NCBI RefSeq assembly: GCF_011516885.1
Contig: NZ_WOTD01000004.1
Location: forward strand, 62,001 to 126,000
Origin: Acetobacter lambici
GTDB lineage: Bacteria > Pseudomonadota > Alphaproteobacteria > Acetobacterales > Acetobacteraceae
DNA length: 64,000 nt
Direction of reading: 5' to 3'
Part shown: in pieces, positions 17,387-27,802 of the stretch
How the letters are laid out: each line of letters begins with the position of its first letter
Position numbering within the stretch: the first letter of the stretch is position 1
The notes under the pieces: generated by a model
What the model was told of the DNA's origin: nothing
The model's input: only the letters and a program-made list of their open reading frames with translations
The model's database searches: none
Made by a program: the position numbers and the translations under genes

Positions 17387-18466
17387 ATGCCTACGCCCAT
17401 ACGCCGCATTATCCATATCGACATGGACGCATTTTATGCCTCCGTTGAACAACGCGACAACCCGGCCCTTAAAGGGCGACCGGTTGCCGTGGGTCATTGC
17501 CAGGAGCGTGGCGTTGTTGCCGCCGCCAGCTACGAAGCCCGAAAATTTGGCGTGCGTTCAGCCATGCCCTCCCTTATTGCGCGGCGCAAATGCCCCGAAC
17601 TGGTTTTTGTTCCCCCCCGGTTTGATGCTTACCGGGCTGTATCGGCCCAGATTCATGCCATTTTTGCCCGCTACACACCACTTATACAGCCCCTCTCCCT
17701 CGACGAGGCCTATCTGGACATCACCCACCCTCTACTCCGCCGCGCTTCGGCTACAGCTATTGCGGAAGAAATCCGGGCCAGTATTTTTGAGCAAACCGGG
17801 CTGACCGCTTCTGCCGGGGTGTCCTACAATAAATTTCTGGCCAAGCTGGCGTCTGATCATCGCAAACCCAATGGATTGTTTGTTATTCCGCCGGGGATGG
17901 GGCAGGCCTTTGTGGCCCCTTTGCCAGTGGGCACATTCCACGGTATTGGCCCAGCCACCGCCCGACGCATGAATGGTCTGGGCATTCATACCGGGGCAGA
18001 CCTGCGTGCCTGCGCGCTGGATATTCTCAAACACCATTTTGGCAAGGCCGCCACGTTCTACCATGGGATTGCCCGTGGGGTGGATGACCGGCCGGTCGAA
18101 GCCAACCGTCCACGAAAATCTTTAGGTAAAGAAACAACTTTTCTACAAGACCTGCATGCAGAATCCGAGCTTGCACAAGCTATGGATACACTTGTGGCGC
18201 AGGTCTGGGCTGGTTGTGTGAAGCGCGAACTGAGCGGGCGCACGGTTACGCTCAAGCTTCGCCATGCGGACTTTACGCAACTCACACGCAGCCAGTCCTT
18301 CCCCCACCCCATCAAAAACGAGGCCACCCTGCGCGAAGCCGGGAGCAGGCTGCTGGCCCCCCTGCTCCCCCTTACAAAGCCCGTACGGCTTTTGGGGGTA
18401 TCGCTTACCGGGCTGGTTCTGCCGGGTCAGCCTGCGGCGGATCGCCAGCTTTCTCTGCTGCCGTAA
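17387..18466 (+). CDS. dinB: DNA polymerase IV (Y family)
   Basis: Error-prone translesion polymerase. 359 residues from the ATG at 17387. The catalytic motifs are present: HIDMDAFYASVEQ (Asp12) and LSLDEAYLDIT (acidic pair near residue 106); then SAGVSYNKFLAKLASD, the helix-hairpin-helix FHGIGPATARRM and the little-finger domain with RKSLGKETTF. The frame opens slightly upstream (17354), but the Y-family N-terminus begins right after the chosen ATG. The end, QLSLLP, resembles a beta-clamp binding motif (QLxLF-like). A LexA box precedes it. Confidence 0.96.
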   Translation: MPTPIRRIIHIDMDAFYASVEQRDNPALKGRPVAVGHCQERGVVAAASYEARKFGVRSAMPSLIARRKCPELVFVPPRFDAYRAVSAQIHAIFARYTPLIQPLSLDEAYLDITHPLLRRASATAIAEEIRASIFEQTGLTASAGVSYNKFLAKLASDHRKPNGLFVIPPGMGQAFVAPLPVGTFHGIGPATARRMNGLGIHTGADLRACALDILKHHFGKAATFYHGIARGVDDRPVEANRPRKSLGKETTFLQDLHAESELAQAMDTLVAQVWAGCVKRELSGRTVTLKLRHADFTQLTRSQSFPHPIKNEATLREAGSRLLAPLLPLTKPVRLLGVSLTGLVLPGQPAADRQLSLLP

Positions 18467-18898
18467 GGACGAATCGCAGCACAATCCACCGCCAGACACA
18501 AATACGGACAATACAATTTCAAAACCGTTTTGATATCACAATGACGATACAGTAAATATTTTACAAACATCTAAAAATATATGAAAAATTGCATATTATG
18601 TAAATTAATATGGGAAAAACCATACTATCATTACATACAGATACACTTATTTTGATCACGCACACATCTTTACACCCGCGACAATTCGGGGCAACCGATA
18701 CGGTTCCAATATAAAAGACTGAACTCCTTTAAGGTTTGGCTGAATGACCGTGCCCCCCTCCTCGCCCCCAAAGACCGTTGCCACTGGCACTGCCACAAGA
18801 GCACACAACCACCATGGGCTGGGCCAACAACTCAGGCATATGCCTTTTCCACACCAGAATACGGGCACAGACACACCTCACCCAACGAGGGTAGTCTG
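18467..18898. other. AT-rich intergenic region upstream of an outer-membrane transporter gene
   Basis: 432 bases with no believable gene. The part from about 18520 to 18670 is strikingly AT-rich for this genome (runs such as AAATATTTTACAAAC and ATATGAAAAATTGC), while 18740-18890 returns to mixed composition. It probably contains the promoter of the gene at 18899. No hairpin terminator behind dinB was found by eye. Confidence 0.5.
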
Positions 18899-19951
18899 AT
18901 GCGAAAGATGAAATTCCTTTTGGCCCGTCCCCGTCAGTCTGGTAGCACACATAATTGCTTCCATGCGCTCCTTGGCCTGCCTTTACTGGCCGTTATGACC
19001 GCCACCGCTCAGGCTGCGGATACAAATAACAATACAACCATTGAAGAGCAGAGCATACAGGAAGAAAAACCCCAGTGGTACACTGGATCCCTTGTCTCCC
19101 CCTCCGGGGCCATGACAAAAAAAGGCATGATCGCGTGGGAACCTTACATGACCTACAGCCAGCCAGTGGGGCAGTTCAACAGCAACGGAAGCAGCCAACC
19201 GCTACACCCGAGGCAGAAGGCTGTTAGCAACTTTACGTTGTATAAATACTCAATTACGGATTCCGTCAGTATTCAGCTGACTCCTGTCATCAGCTACCGT
19301 TGGAAAAAGGGAGACAACACCAGCAGCGATCTAAAATTTGGTGATCTGCCCGTAGACCTGATGTGGCGTTATGTCGATGCAGATCCCAAACGTTACATTC
19401 CTGCCCTGAGTATTTTTGCAGGTATGGCCATGCCCACCGGGGACTATAACAGGCTGGGCCGTGCGCAGGACGGCGTGGGGGCTGGCGCTTATACATTCCG
19501 CCTGGCCCTGACCGAGCAATCCACCTACACCCTACCCGGCCAGCATGAACTGCGGTTACGTGTATGGAGCACCTTCCGCCGCGCGGTCACCACTGCACAT
19601 CTGCACGACGTAACAAGCTATGGCACATCATCTGGTTTTAAAGGCCGGGCACAACCGGGCATGTATGGAGAGAGTGGTTTTTCCCTTGAGTTTGGCATTA
19701 ACCAGAAGTGGGTTTTGGCACTCGATCTGGCGCGGGACTGGGCCAACGGCGCACACCTGCGCGGTACAACCGCGACAGGCAAAAAAGTGAACAGTCTGTC
19801 CGAAGCCTCCGGCGACTGGCAGATTGCCCCAGCGATTGAATATAACTGGTCACCCCGCTTTGGAGTTATTGCGGGCGTTTCCACTTACTTTGCTGGCCAT
19901 AACACTGGTTTTGATATATCGCCCCAAGTTGCGTTCAATAGTGTTTTCTAA
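18899..19951 (+). CDS. Outer-membrane transporter of the phenol-degradation MetA-like (PF13557) family
   Basis: 350-residue exported beta-barrel. It has a long positively charged signal sequence ending in AQAADT, then alternating aromatic beta-strand segments (for example ITDSVSIQLTPVISYRW, FAGMAMPTGDYNRLG, WVLALDLARDW), and it ends with aromatic Phe (FNSVF), the usual outer-membrane insertion signal. Members sit near aromatic or hydrocarbon degradation genes, but no such genes are nearby, so the cargo is unknown. GAGGG lies 9 bases before the ATG. The AT-rich upstream DNA hints at acquisition or special regulation. Confidence 0.8.
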   Translation: MRKMKFLLARPRQSGSTHNCFHALLGLPLLAVMTATAQAADTNNNTTIEEQSIQEEKPQWYTGSLVSPSGAMTKKGMIAWEPYMTYSQPVGQFNSNGSSQPLHPRQKAVSNFTLYKYSITDSVSIQLTPVISYRWKKGDNTSSDLKFGDLPVDLMWRYVDADPKRYIPALSIFAGMAMPTGDYNRLGRAQDGVGAGAYTFRLALTEQSTYTLPGQHELRLRVWSTFRRAVTTAHLHDVTSYGTSSGFKGRAQPGMYGESGFSLEFGINQKWVLALDLARDWANGAHLRGTTATGKKVNSLSEASGDWQIAPAIEYNWSPRFGVIAGVSTYFAGHNTGFDISPQVAFNSVF

Positions 19952-20060
19952 TGCCGTGGCGAATAGAAAACAGGGTGATCACAACTTATTTTTTATAAAA
20001 ACCTTTGAATTTTTAAACCTGTTGTATGTCCACCAGCCCAGAATAATCCACAAACCAAAA

Positions 20061-20084
20061 CGGCGGAAAGAAAACTTTCCGCCG
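20061..20084 (-). terminator. Rho-independent-type terminator behind the M16 peptidase gene
   Basis: Perfect 10-base-pair stem CGGCGGAAAG / CTTTCCGCCG around a 4-base AAAA loop. Read on the minus strand it is followed by TTTTGGTTTG, so it would end the leftward transcript of the M16 peptidase. It could also serve the convergent transporter gene. Confidence 0.75.
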
Positions 20085-20115
20085 CCCATAAAAACTGGCT
20101 GTTATTTTATGGTTT

Positions 20116-22857
20116 TTACAAAGCTGGAGCAGGGCCTTTAACAATAGAGGCCAGATCATCCGGCCGGATCCACTGGCGGAACGCTGCCTGCACATCCGCC
20201 CCCGTGGCATTGTAATAGGCCTGAGCGCCACGGTCAGCATTATCCAGTGGCAGGCCGAGTTCTGTCAGATGCAGGTACTGGGCTGCGATCCTGTCCAGAC
20301 TGGCACGGGCCAGCGGAATACTGCGCAAAAGAGATGCCTTGGCCAGAGCCAGCTCATCGTCCGATGGTGGTGCGGACTGCATGGCTTTGATATCACGCAC
20401 AGCAGCGGCCTGTGCCTTGCCCACCTTATCGGGGTCTGCACCATAGTTGACCGTGTACATGCCACGGGTGCGGCCCCACTCAAACGCACTTCCCACTGTG
20501 TAAACGTACCCGGTTTTAACACGCAGATCACGGTACAGACGGGAGGAGAACAGACCACCACCCAGCACTTCGTTCCCTAACTGGAGCATAAAGTGGTCGG
20601 GCTGGGCTGCGGTCAGGCCCAATGTTTCGGCCAGCACGACCTCATCCTGCACACTGCTTTTGTCTGGCACCAGCGCGTGGGACGCCTTGCTCAGTGGCAC
20701 GGCAGGCAGGTCAATATCGGGGGCTGCTCCCTCGGCTTTCCAGCCACCAAATGCCTGTTCCAGAACTGCCTGTGCCTGTTCCGGGGTTACGTCGCCGGTC
20801 ACAACAATGGTTGTTCTGTCTGGCCGCCAGACTTTTTTGTAATAAGCCTGCACATCATCATGCGTCACACTCATGATGGATTGCGGCGTGGCCTCACGCA
20901 ACGTGGGGTCCTTGGGGGGGAGGACAGCCGTTTTTATAGCCCGGCTGAACAGATGTTCGGGCGAGAGCAGTTCACCTGCCTGTGCCTGCGCAGCCTGCTG
21001 GCGCACAACCTGAAAATCTTTATCTCCAATGGCAGGATGCAGTTCGTTATCCGCCAGAAGGGCCACACCTTTTACAAAATCTGGTGTGAGAACCTGCAAG
21101 GAGAACGAACTCCCCGCACTCTCCCATGCAGGAATGTCGTCCAGAGCCTTCTGGAAGGCCAGACGGTCATACTGCGTGGTGCCGTAAGAGAACAGTGCTT
21201 CGGTCACATCATTCACCCCATCCTGCCCGGCGGGCTGCTGGAGAGAGGGGGTCTGCCGGACCTGACCATTGACCTGAATGGTGTGGCTAACATGGGAGGG
21301 CCAGACAATCAGCTTGATCCCGTTGGACAGGGTGCTGACATATGGCTGAGGGGTAGGCTCGGGCTTGTCCAGTTTGAGCAGTGCTTTTTCGGCCCATTCA
21401 GGCAGTTTGACTGGCTTGTCGGGGGAAGAAGCAAAGGATTCCGCTCCCCCGAACCCCTTGCCCGATACGGCATTGCCTGAGCTTTCCGGCGTAAGCACCG
21501 CAGATACAGCATGGGCGGGGTTCAGCAGAATTGCCGCCAGTTTGTTAACAGCCTCGGGCGTTACAGCCTGATAGGCGGCGACCAGATCACCCGGTGCATC
21601 CAACCCCTGAAAAGCAAGTGCCGTGGACCAGGTGGACGCCAGACCACTTACTGAGTTAGCGGCAAACTGCATTTGTGCAATTTCGCGCCGTTTGGCCGCT
21701 TCCACCAGATCAGCCGGAACACCATTCTTGCGAATATTCTCCAGCACCGCACGCATATCCGCCATAGCCTTTGCGGAATCCCCCCCCTTGGGGAAAGCGG
21801 CCAGAGCAAGCCCAAACCCGGCTTCCTTTTTGGGTGCGTATTCAAACCCTGCGAACAGCGCCTTACCCTGCGGCACAAGGTCGTACAATGCGCCACGCTG
21901 GCTGGCCAGCACGTCAGACAGAACATCCGCCGTAGCGTAATCAGCGGCGGATGAACCGGGCATGGGGAAGGCAAGCGTTGCAAACCCTACGGGGTAGTCC
22001 GTTGCGAGCGTAAGCGTTTTGGCTGGTGGAGGAACTGGGGAAACCTTATGCCGCACTGGCAATGTTTTACGTGGAACACCGCCAAATGCATCTTCCACCA
22101 GTTCCAGGGTGGTTACCGGGTTTACATCACCCACAATGACCAGAATGGCATTGTTGGGCGCGTACCATTTTTCGTAAAATGCCCGCAGATCGGCGGCTTT
22201 TGTTTTGTCAAACGATGGCCGCGTACCCAGTGCATCGTGCTCATAGGGCGTGCCTGCGAACAAAATGGCCTGCAACTGTTCAAGATAACGGTAAGCAGGA
22301 CTGGACAGATCGCGCGAGACTTCCTGCTCAATTGCACCGCGCTCCTTGCTCCAGTCCGCCTCAGACAGGGTCAACCCGCTCATGCGCAGGGCTTCGATCT
22401 TGAGCAGAACTGGCAGGTCGCGCGCCTGTGCAGTGTAAAAATACTGGGTTACATCCTCGGTCGTGTCAGCATTATAGCTCCCGCCAAGACGGGTGCCCAC
22501 TGCGGCCAACTGGTCCTTGTCCAACCCCTGACTGCCACGGAACATCATGTGTTCAAGCGCATGTGCCGTGCCGGGAAAACCCTTTGGCACTTCAGCCGAA
22601 CCAACCAGATAGTTAATTTCCGTTGTGACCACCGGTGCAAGCTTGTTGGGCACGATCACAACCCGCAAACCATTGGGTAGGGTTGCGCGCACCACCTGAG
22701 CACTGCTGAGCGAAGGTGGTACAAAGGCAGATGGCATGGAAGGAGCCGCCGCCTGTGCAAACGCGCCAACAGGCGAGAGCGCACTGCCGCACAGAGCCAG
22801 CCCCGCAACCAGAGCGACACCCCGCACACGAGAGATGGTCATTTTACGAAAAATCAT
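20116..22857 (-). CDS. M16 family zinc metallopeptidase (two tandem M16 modules)
   Basis: 913-residue secreted peptidase of the pitrilysin/insulinase family. A signal sequence ends near AFAQAA. The inverted zinc motif HxxEH is present as HALEHMMF (His99, Glu102, His103), with the second-half glutamate region ERGAIEQEV about 75 residues later. The C-terminal half repeats the fold without the zinc motif, as is usual, and carries the SSRLYRDLRVKTGYVYTVGS segment that completes the active-site chamber. It is the last gene of a possible uvrB-oxygenase-peptidase transcript and is followed by a hairpin terminator. Confidence 0.95.
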   Translation of the reverse strand: MIFRKMTISRVRGVALVAGLALCGSALSPVGAFAQAAAPSMPSAFVPPSLSSAQVVRATLPNGLRVVIVPNKLAPVVTTEINYLVGSAEVPKGFPGTAHALEHMMFRGSQGLDKDQLAAVGTRLGGSYNADTTEDVTQYFYTAQARDLPVLLKIEALRMSGLTLSEADWSKERGAIEQEVSRDLSSPAYRYLEQLQAILFAGTPYEHDALGTRPSFDKTKAADLRAFYEKWYAPNNAILVIVGDVNPVTTLELVEDAFGGVPRKTLPVRHKVSPVPPPAKTLTLATDYPVGFATLAFPMPGSSAADYATADVLSDVLASQRGALYDLVPQGKALFAGFEYAPKKEAGFGLALAAFPKGGDSAKAMADMRAVLENIRKNGVPADLVEAAKRREIAQMQFAANSVSGLASTWSTALAFQGLDAPGDLVAAYQAVTPEAVNKLAAILLNPAHAVSAVLTPESSGNAVSGKGFGGAESFASSPDKPVKLPEWAEKALLKLDKPEPTPQPYVSTLSNGIKLIVWPSHVSHTIQVNGQVRQTPSLQQPAGQDGVNDVTEALFSYGTTQYDRLAFQKALDDIPAWESAGSSFSLQVLTPDFVKGVALLADNELHPAIGDKDFQVVRQQAAQAQAGELLSPEHLFSRAIKTAVLPPKDPTLREATPQSIMSVTHDDVQAYYKKVWRPDRTTIVVTGDVTPEQAQAVLEQAFGGWKAEGAAPDIDLPAVPLSKASHALVPDKSSVQDEVVLAETLGLTAAQPDHFMLQLGNEVLGGGLFSSRLYRDLRVKTGYVYTVGSAFEWGRTRGMYTVNYGADPDKVGKAQAAAVRDIKAMQSAPPSDDELALAKASLLRSIPLARASLDRIAAQYLHLTELGLPLDNADRGAQAYYNATGADVQAAFRQWIRPDDLASIVKGPAPAL

Positions 22858-22898
22858 GAAAAATCCTGTGTCCTGTGGAAAACAGCAAGGAAAAACAC

Positions 22899-23558
22899 CT
22901 AGTAGCCCATAGCGGGCAAAGGCAGCTTTTTAGCCAGCGCAGACAGCTTGTGCCGCCGCAGTTCGGAGCGGGCTTTGGCGTCCTCGGTCATGTAATTGAG
23001 CTGGATGGTATAGCGCGACCCCACAAACTGCTTATGCCCGTGCCAAGTGGTTGGCCCATTGGGAAAAACAAGTAGCGTACCATCCACTGGCTGTACTTCC
23101 TTTGCGTAGTCCTCAATATCATGCGGGCCACGCAGCAGGCGCAGGCAACCCTCCTGCTTTTCCCAGCCCGGCCCTGCGGGATTGAGGTAGAGCAGAATGG
23201 TCACGCGTTTGGCCACTGAGTCTGTATGGATGCGGCCATCCTTCTCCCGCGTGCGGCCACGGATGGTCAGCATGGAGGGAGCGTTTTCCAGATCAAGGCC
23301 CAGCTTCCGGGCGATAATCCCCCGCAGTTCCGGCCCTTCCATCTCCCGCACCAATGCCTGCACAAGGGAGGAGAGCTTAAGCGATTGCGGAGGAAACGAC
23401 CCACCCGAACTGATAGCGGGAAGGCTTGCGAACACGCGGGGCAGATCATCCTTACGAATAAAATGCGGCACCATAATATGCGTAAATGGCTCCGCGCACA
23501 CGGGAGCCTGCGTTAAAGCCGCGTAATCGGGCTGAATGGTGGAGTCTGAGGTGGTCAT
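22899..23558 (-). CDS. 2-oxoglutarate-Fe(II) dioxygenase family protein
   Basis: 219-residue cupin-fold oxygenase resembling prolyl-4-hydroxylase-like proteins. The iron facial triad is visible: HTD (His111, Asp113) and the distal histidine in TTWHGHKQFVGSRY (His173 or His175), with Arg182 placed to bind the 2-oxoglutarate carboxylate. The rest (LTIRGRTREKDGRIH, VTILLYLNP, LLVFPNG) fits the family. Substrate unknown; possible targets are a protein side chain or a small metabolite. It lies 41 bases before the peptidase gene on the same strand. Confidence 0.85.
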   Translation of the reverse strand: MTTSDSTIQPDYAALTQAPVCAEPFTHIMVPHFIRKDDLPRVFASLPAISSGGSFPPQSLKLSSLVQALVREMEGPELRGIIARKLGLDLENAPSMLTIRGRTREKDGRIHTDSVAKRVTILLYLNPAGPGWEKQEGCLRLLRGPHDIEDYAKEVQPVDGTLLVFPNGPTTWHGHKQFVGSRYTIQLNYMTEDAKARSELRRHKLSALAKKLPLPAMGY

Positions 23559-23636
23559 ACCCTGTTGTCCGCAAAAGTGAACCTGTTAACCGCCGAAACG
23601 GTAGAAGGGTTACGCGGCATAAACAAGACCCCGCCG

Positions 23637-25901
23637 TTACGAGCGCCTTTTACTGCGGCCCTTACCGGGTTTTGGCTCATACCCACCACCGCCCGGCCCC
23701 AAAGGACGCGGCACCTGCTGCCCCTTGCCCGCACCCCTGCGCCCCGCGCCCTGCCCGGTTTTGGGCGAGGGTGGCGGTGCATCCAACCCGAGTTGCAAGG
23801 CTTCGAGCCTTTTAATTTCATCACGCAGGCGGCCTGCTGTTTCAAACTCCAGTTCGGCTGCGGCATCACGCATCCGCTTTTCCAGCCCAGCTATGGTGGT
23901 GCGCAGGTCCTGCCCAACAAATTCGGCCACCCCGGTATCCTCATCCGGGGCGACGGTCACGTAATCCTGCTCGAACACGGAGCCGACAATATCGCCAATA
24001 TGCTTGCGCACACTCTGGGGGGTAATGCCGTGCGCCTCGTTCCATGCCATCTGCTTTTCCCTGCGGCGGGCAGTCTCTTCCACCGCGTAGGTCAGGGAGT
24101 CGGTCATTTTATCCGCATACAGCAGCACGCGCCCATCCACGTTACGCGCGGCGCGGCCTATGGTCTGAATGAGCGATGTGCGTGAACGCAAAAAGCCTTC
24201 CTTATCCGCGTCCAGAATGGCCACTAACGAACACTCGGGAATATCCAGCCCCTCACGCAGCAGGTTAATGCCGATCAGCACGTCAAAGGCCCCTATGCGC
24301 AGGTCACGAATAATTTCGATCCGCTCCAGCGTATCCACATCCGAATGCAGGTAGCGCACCCGAATACCCGCTTCGTTCATGTAATCGGTCAGGTCTTCGG
24401 CCATGCGCTTGGTCAGGGTGGTCACCAGCACGCGGCTACCCTTGGCTATGGTCTCGCGGCATTCAGCCAGCAGGTCGTCCACCTGATGTTCCACGGGGCG
24501 GATAACGGTTACAGGGTCTATCAGACCCGTGGGGCGAATAACCTGTTCGGCAAATACGCCACCCGTGCGCTCCATTTCCCACGGGCCGGGGGTCGCGCTC
24601 ACAAATATGGTCTGTGGGCGAAACTTGTCCCACTCCGCAAAATTGAGCGGCCGGTTATCCAGACAGGAAGGAAGCCGGAACCCAAAGTCCGACAAAATGG
24701 ATTTACGTGCAAAGTCTCCGCGCTCCATGCCACCAATCTGGGGCACGGTTACGTGGCTTTCATCCACAATCAGCAAGGCATCTTCGGGCAGGTATTCAAA
24801 CAGGGTTGGTGGCGGATCTCCCGGTTTACGACCGGAGAGGTAGCGTGAGTAATTCTCAATTCCCTTGCACACACCTGTTGTTTCCAACATTTCCAAGTCG
24901 AAGGTGGTGCGCTGGTCCAGCCTCTCGGCCTCCAGCAGCTTGCCGTCTTTGGTAAACTGGTCCAGCCGTGTACGCAGTTCATGTTTTATACCCTTTATGG
25001 CCTGATTGAGTGTAGGCCGGGGCGTTACGTAATGGCTGTTGGCGTAAACGGTAACTTCCTGCAAATCAGCCGTTTTATCACCAGTGAGCGGATCAAACTC
25101 GATAATACCGTCCACCTCATCGCCAAAGAGGGAGACACGCCACGCCCGGTCTTCATTCTGCACGGGAAAGATATCCACACTCTCCCCCCGCACACGGAAC
25201 GCGCCACGCGCAAAAGCCGCGTCGTTGCGGCGGTATTGCAGTTCCACCAGACTTTTGATCAGCTTGTCGCGGTCGATCTCCCCCCCCAGCTCCAGCTTGA
25301 CCACCATGCGGGAGTAGGTCTCCACCGAGCCAATACCGTAAATGCAGGAGACCGAGGCAACAATAATCACATCATTCCGCTCAAGCAGCGCCTGTGTGGC
25401 TGCATGGCGCATACGATCGATCTGTTCGTTAATCTGGCTATCTTTTTCAATATACGTGTCCGAGCGCGGCACATAGGCTTCGGGCTGGTAATAATCGTAA
25501 TAGCTAACAAAATACTCCACGGCATTGTTGGGGAAAAACTGCTTCATCTCCCCATAAAGCTGCGCGGCCAGTGTTTTGTTGGGAGCCAGAATAAGGGTTG
25601 GCTTCTGGGTGGCTTCAATCACCTTGGCCATGCTGAACGTCTTGCCCGAGCCGGTTACGCCGAGCAGCACCTGATCGCGCTCCTGCCCATCCACCCCGGC
25701 CACAAGCTCCTTGATCGCCTGCGGCTGATCACCTGCGGGATCATATTCGGAGACAACCTCCATCCTGCGCAGGCGCGGACGGACTGACTGTTGCTCCGGC
25801 ACAAAGGTCACGGGCGGCAGGCTGGCTGCCCGTTCGCTCAGAGAAGGCCGTTTTTTGCCACGCGACGGCGGCGGCGCGGCGGAAGAAGATGAAGCACCCA
25901 T
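23637..25901 (-). CDS. uvrB: Excinuclease ABC subunit UvrB
   Basis: DNA helicase-like subunit of nucleotide excision repair. 754 residues. Walker [13 protein letters not shown] near residue 80, the damage-probing beta-hairpin region [22 protein letters not shown], the helicase motifs [13 protein letters not shown] and QTIGRAARN, and a C-terminal UVR domain that contacts UvrC ([20 protein letters not shown]). It has Ser/Pro-rich N-terminal and basic Gly-rich C-terminal extensions beyond the core. No GTTC-N7-GTTC box was seen in the upstream 160 bases. Confidence 0.97.
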   Translation of the reverse strand: MGASSSSAAPPPSRGKKRPSLSERAASLPPVTFVPEQQSVRPRLRRMEVVSEYDPAGDQPQAIKELVAGVDGQERDQVLLGVTGSGKTFSMAKVIEATQKPTLILAPNKTLAAQLYGEMKQFFPNNAVEYFVSYYDYYQPEAYVPRSDTYIEKDSQINEQIDRMRHAATQALLERNDVIIVASVSCIYGIGSVETYSRMVVKLELGGEIDRDKLIKSLVELQYRRNDAAFARGAFRVRGESVDIFPVQNEDRAWRVSLFGDEVDGIIEFDPLTGDKTADLQEVTVYANSHYVTPRPTLNQAIKGIKHELRTRLDQFTKDGKLLEAERLDQRTTFDLEMLETTGVCKGIENYSRYLSGRKPGDPPPTLFEYLPEDALLIVDESHVTVPQIGGMERGDFARKSILSDFGFRLPSCLDNRPLNFAEWDKFRPQTIFVSATPGPWEMERTGGVFAEQVIRPTGLIDPVTVIRPVEHQVDDLLAECRETIAKGSRVLVTTLTKRMAEDLTDYMNEAGIRVRYLHSDVDTLERIEIIRDLRIGAFDVLIGINLLREGLDIPECSLVAILDADKEGFLRSRTSLIQTIGRAARNVDGRVLLYADKMTDSLTYAVEETARRREKQMAWNEAHGITPQSVRKHIGDIVGSVFEQDYVTVAPDEDTGVAEFVGQDLRTTIAGLEKRMRDAAAELEFETAGRLRDEIKRLEALQLGLDAPPPSPKTGQGAGRRGAGKGQQVPRPLGPGGGGYEPKPGKGRSKRRS

Positions 25902-26067
25902 GCCTACAAGATGGTCAACTCTGCCCCCCTATGCAAGGGAGCAACTGTTGCAAACACGCGCAATGGCGGGGCACGTCCTGCAAAGTGGACACGGAAGGGC
26001 ATAATCACCATGCCCCACCGTCCACCACAAAGCCCCCGCCAGGCAGGGAGAGCAGGTCAGACCCGGT

Positions 26068-27051
26068 TTACGAGCGCGCAGGAGGCGCCATAAACTCGGG
26101 CCCCACGGGGTCGGTAATGGTCTTGTCCAAAATGGCGTCAATAGCAGCCATGTCGTCCTTGCTCAGTGTCCAGCCAAAGGCGTCCTGCACACCTGTGATC
26201 TGCTCGGGCTTTCTGGCACCCCACAGGGCAATGGTTGGCCCCCGGTCCAGCACCCAGCGGATAGCGAGGGCAAGCAGGCTTTTGCCATGCTGTTCCGCAA
26301 TGGTTTTAAGTCCTTCCACCGCGTTCAGATACTGGCTGAAACGAGGCTGCTGGAACTTGGGGTCCACCTTACGCAGGTCATCGCCCGTAAACACATGCTC
26401 CGCCGTCATTTTACCTGACAGAAGACCACGGCACAGCGGACCATAGGCCAGAACAACCAGTTTGTTGGTGACAGCATAAGGCAGAATATCTTTTTCAATC
26501 TCACGCTCAAACAGATTGTAAGGTGGCTGAATGGCCGCAACCGGCGCGAACTTGCGAAACTCATCCATCTGCTCGGGCGAAAAATTACTCAGCCCAAGAG
26601 CGCGGACCTTGCCACTCTGAACACTTTTTTCCAGCGCGCGTGCGGTTTCCTCAAATGGAGTTTTAGGGTCAGGCCAATGCACCTGATAAAGATCAATATG
26701 GTCCGTGCGCAAACGCTTGAGCGATGCGTCCAGCTCCTCCTCGATCCGTGCTTTCCGGCTATCACGGAACACCTGACCATCCTGCCAGTTCAGCCCCACC
26801 TTGGTTGCCAGCACAACCCGGTCGCGCCGTCCTTCCAGCGCCTTACCCAGAATTTCCTCCGAATGACCAAATCCATAGACTGGAGCTGTATCAATCAGAT
26901 TTATGCCAACATCGAGTGCTTTATCTATTGTTTTTGCAGCGTTATCATCATCAGGCCCACCCCACATGGACCCACCCATGGCCCATGTGCCCAAGGCAAT
27001 ACGCGAGGCCGGTTTGGGAATGCCCTCAATCGTTATAAATTCCGCCGTCAC
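26068..27051 (-). CDS. Aldo/keto reductase
   Basis: 327-residue NADPH-dependent oxidoreductase with the (beta/alpha)8 fold. The catalytic tetrad areas are present: NLIDTAPVYGFG (Asp and Tyr), VLATKVGL (Lys) and YQVHWPD (His). The C-terminal LWGARKPEQI segment is the cofactor-binding loop. Substrate unknown; the sequence resembles the YdhF/IolS-like group. Translation starts at GTG 27051 with GGGAG upstream. It stands alone, between uvrB and a divergent Nudix gene. Confidence 0.93.
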   Translation of the reverse strand: MTAEFITIEGIPKPASRIALGTWAMGGSMWGGPDDDNAAKTIDKALDVGINLIDTAPVYGFGHSEEILGKALEGRRDRVVLATKVGLNWQDGQVFRDSRKARIEEELDASLKRLRTDHIDLYQVHWPDPKTPFEETARALEKSVQSGKVRALGLSNFSPEQMDEFRKFAPVAAIQPPYNLFEREIEKDILPYAVTNKLVVLAYGPLCRGLLSGKMTAEHVFTGDDLRKVDPKFQQPRFSQYLNAVEGLKTIAEQHGKSLLALAIRWVLDRGPTIALWGARKPEQITGVQDAFGWTLSKDDMAAIDAILDKTITDPVGPEFMAPPARS

Positions 27052-27204
27052 GTTATACTCTCCCAGACTATGTTTTTCTCCAACAGGCCAGTTACGGCGC
27101 TATTGCCACACTCTACCCATTAAACACCGCATCTGGATAGAGATGCAGTATTTTACTGCAAAGATGGGTTGACCTGTATGCACGGCACCCTACACTGCAC
27201 GACC

Positions 27205-27651
27205 ATGAACGCTCACACCCCTTCTGTGTTTCCTCGTGCTGGTGTGCTGGCTATTGTGCGCCGTGATTGTAATTTTCTGCTAGTCCGCCGTGCCAACGCA
27301 CCCGATGCGGGTTTATGGGGTTTTCCCGGCGGCAAGGTAGAAGGGGGAGAAGCCTTTTTCCGCGCTGCCGAACGTGAACTTATGGAAGAAACATCCTTAC
27401 AGGCACAAGCAACATCTCTTGTAGACGTGTTTGACAGCATACATTACACACCCGACGGCACGCTGGCTTTTCATTACCTTATTCTGGCCGTACTCTGCAC
27501 CGAACCCCAACCCGCCCTGACCGTTCCCGTTGCCGGGGATGACGCGCGGGAGGTCCGGTGGTTCAGTTATGAGGAAATCAGCCAGCTTGGCACAAAAGCC
27601 AGCGCACGCCTGTATACGATTGCGCAAAGCATTATGCAGGCACAAAAGTAG
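27205..27651 (+). CDS. Nudix hydrolase (ADP-ribose pyrophosphatase-like)
   Basis: 148-residue Nudix protein. The box reads GGKVEGGEAFFRAAERELMEET, then SL, so the usual Gly after the two glutamates is replaced by Thr-Ser. Flanking segments LLVRRANAPDAGLWGFPGG and HYLILAVLCTEP resemble ADP-ribose or NADH pyrophosphatases, but substrate assignment is not possible. The frame opens earlier at 27169; the ATG at 27205 was chosen because the folded region starts right after it. Confidence 0.88.
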   Translation: MNAHTPSVFPRAGVLAIVRRDCNFLLVRRANAPDAGLWGFPGGKVEGGEAFFRAAERELMEETSLQAQATSLVDVFDSIHYTPDGTLAFHYLILAVLCTEPQPALTVPVAGDDAREVRWFSYEEISQLGTKASARLYTIAQSIMQAQK

Positions 27652-27802
27652 ATCTGAAAAAGCATTTCAGCACAGTCTGTTTTTTATTCGCCTTACGAGC
27701 GCCTGAAAACCAGAAAGCCCTGAAACTAAATTTTTAAAACTATAGACTATAGGTTTTGCGCGCCGGTTTTGGTGCCCCTGCGCGCCCCAGCCCAAATATC
27801 CA

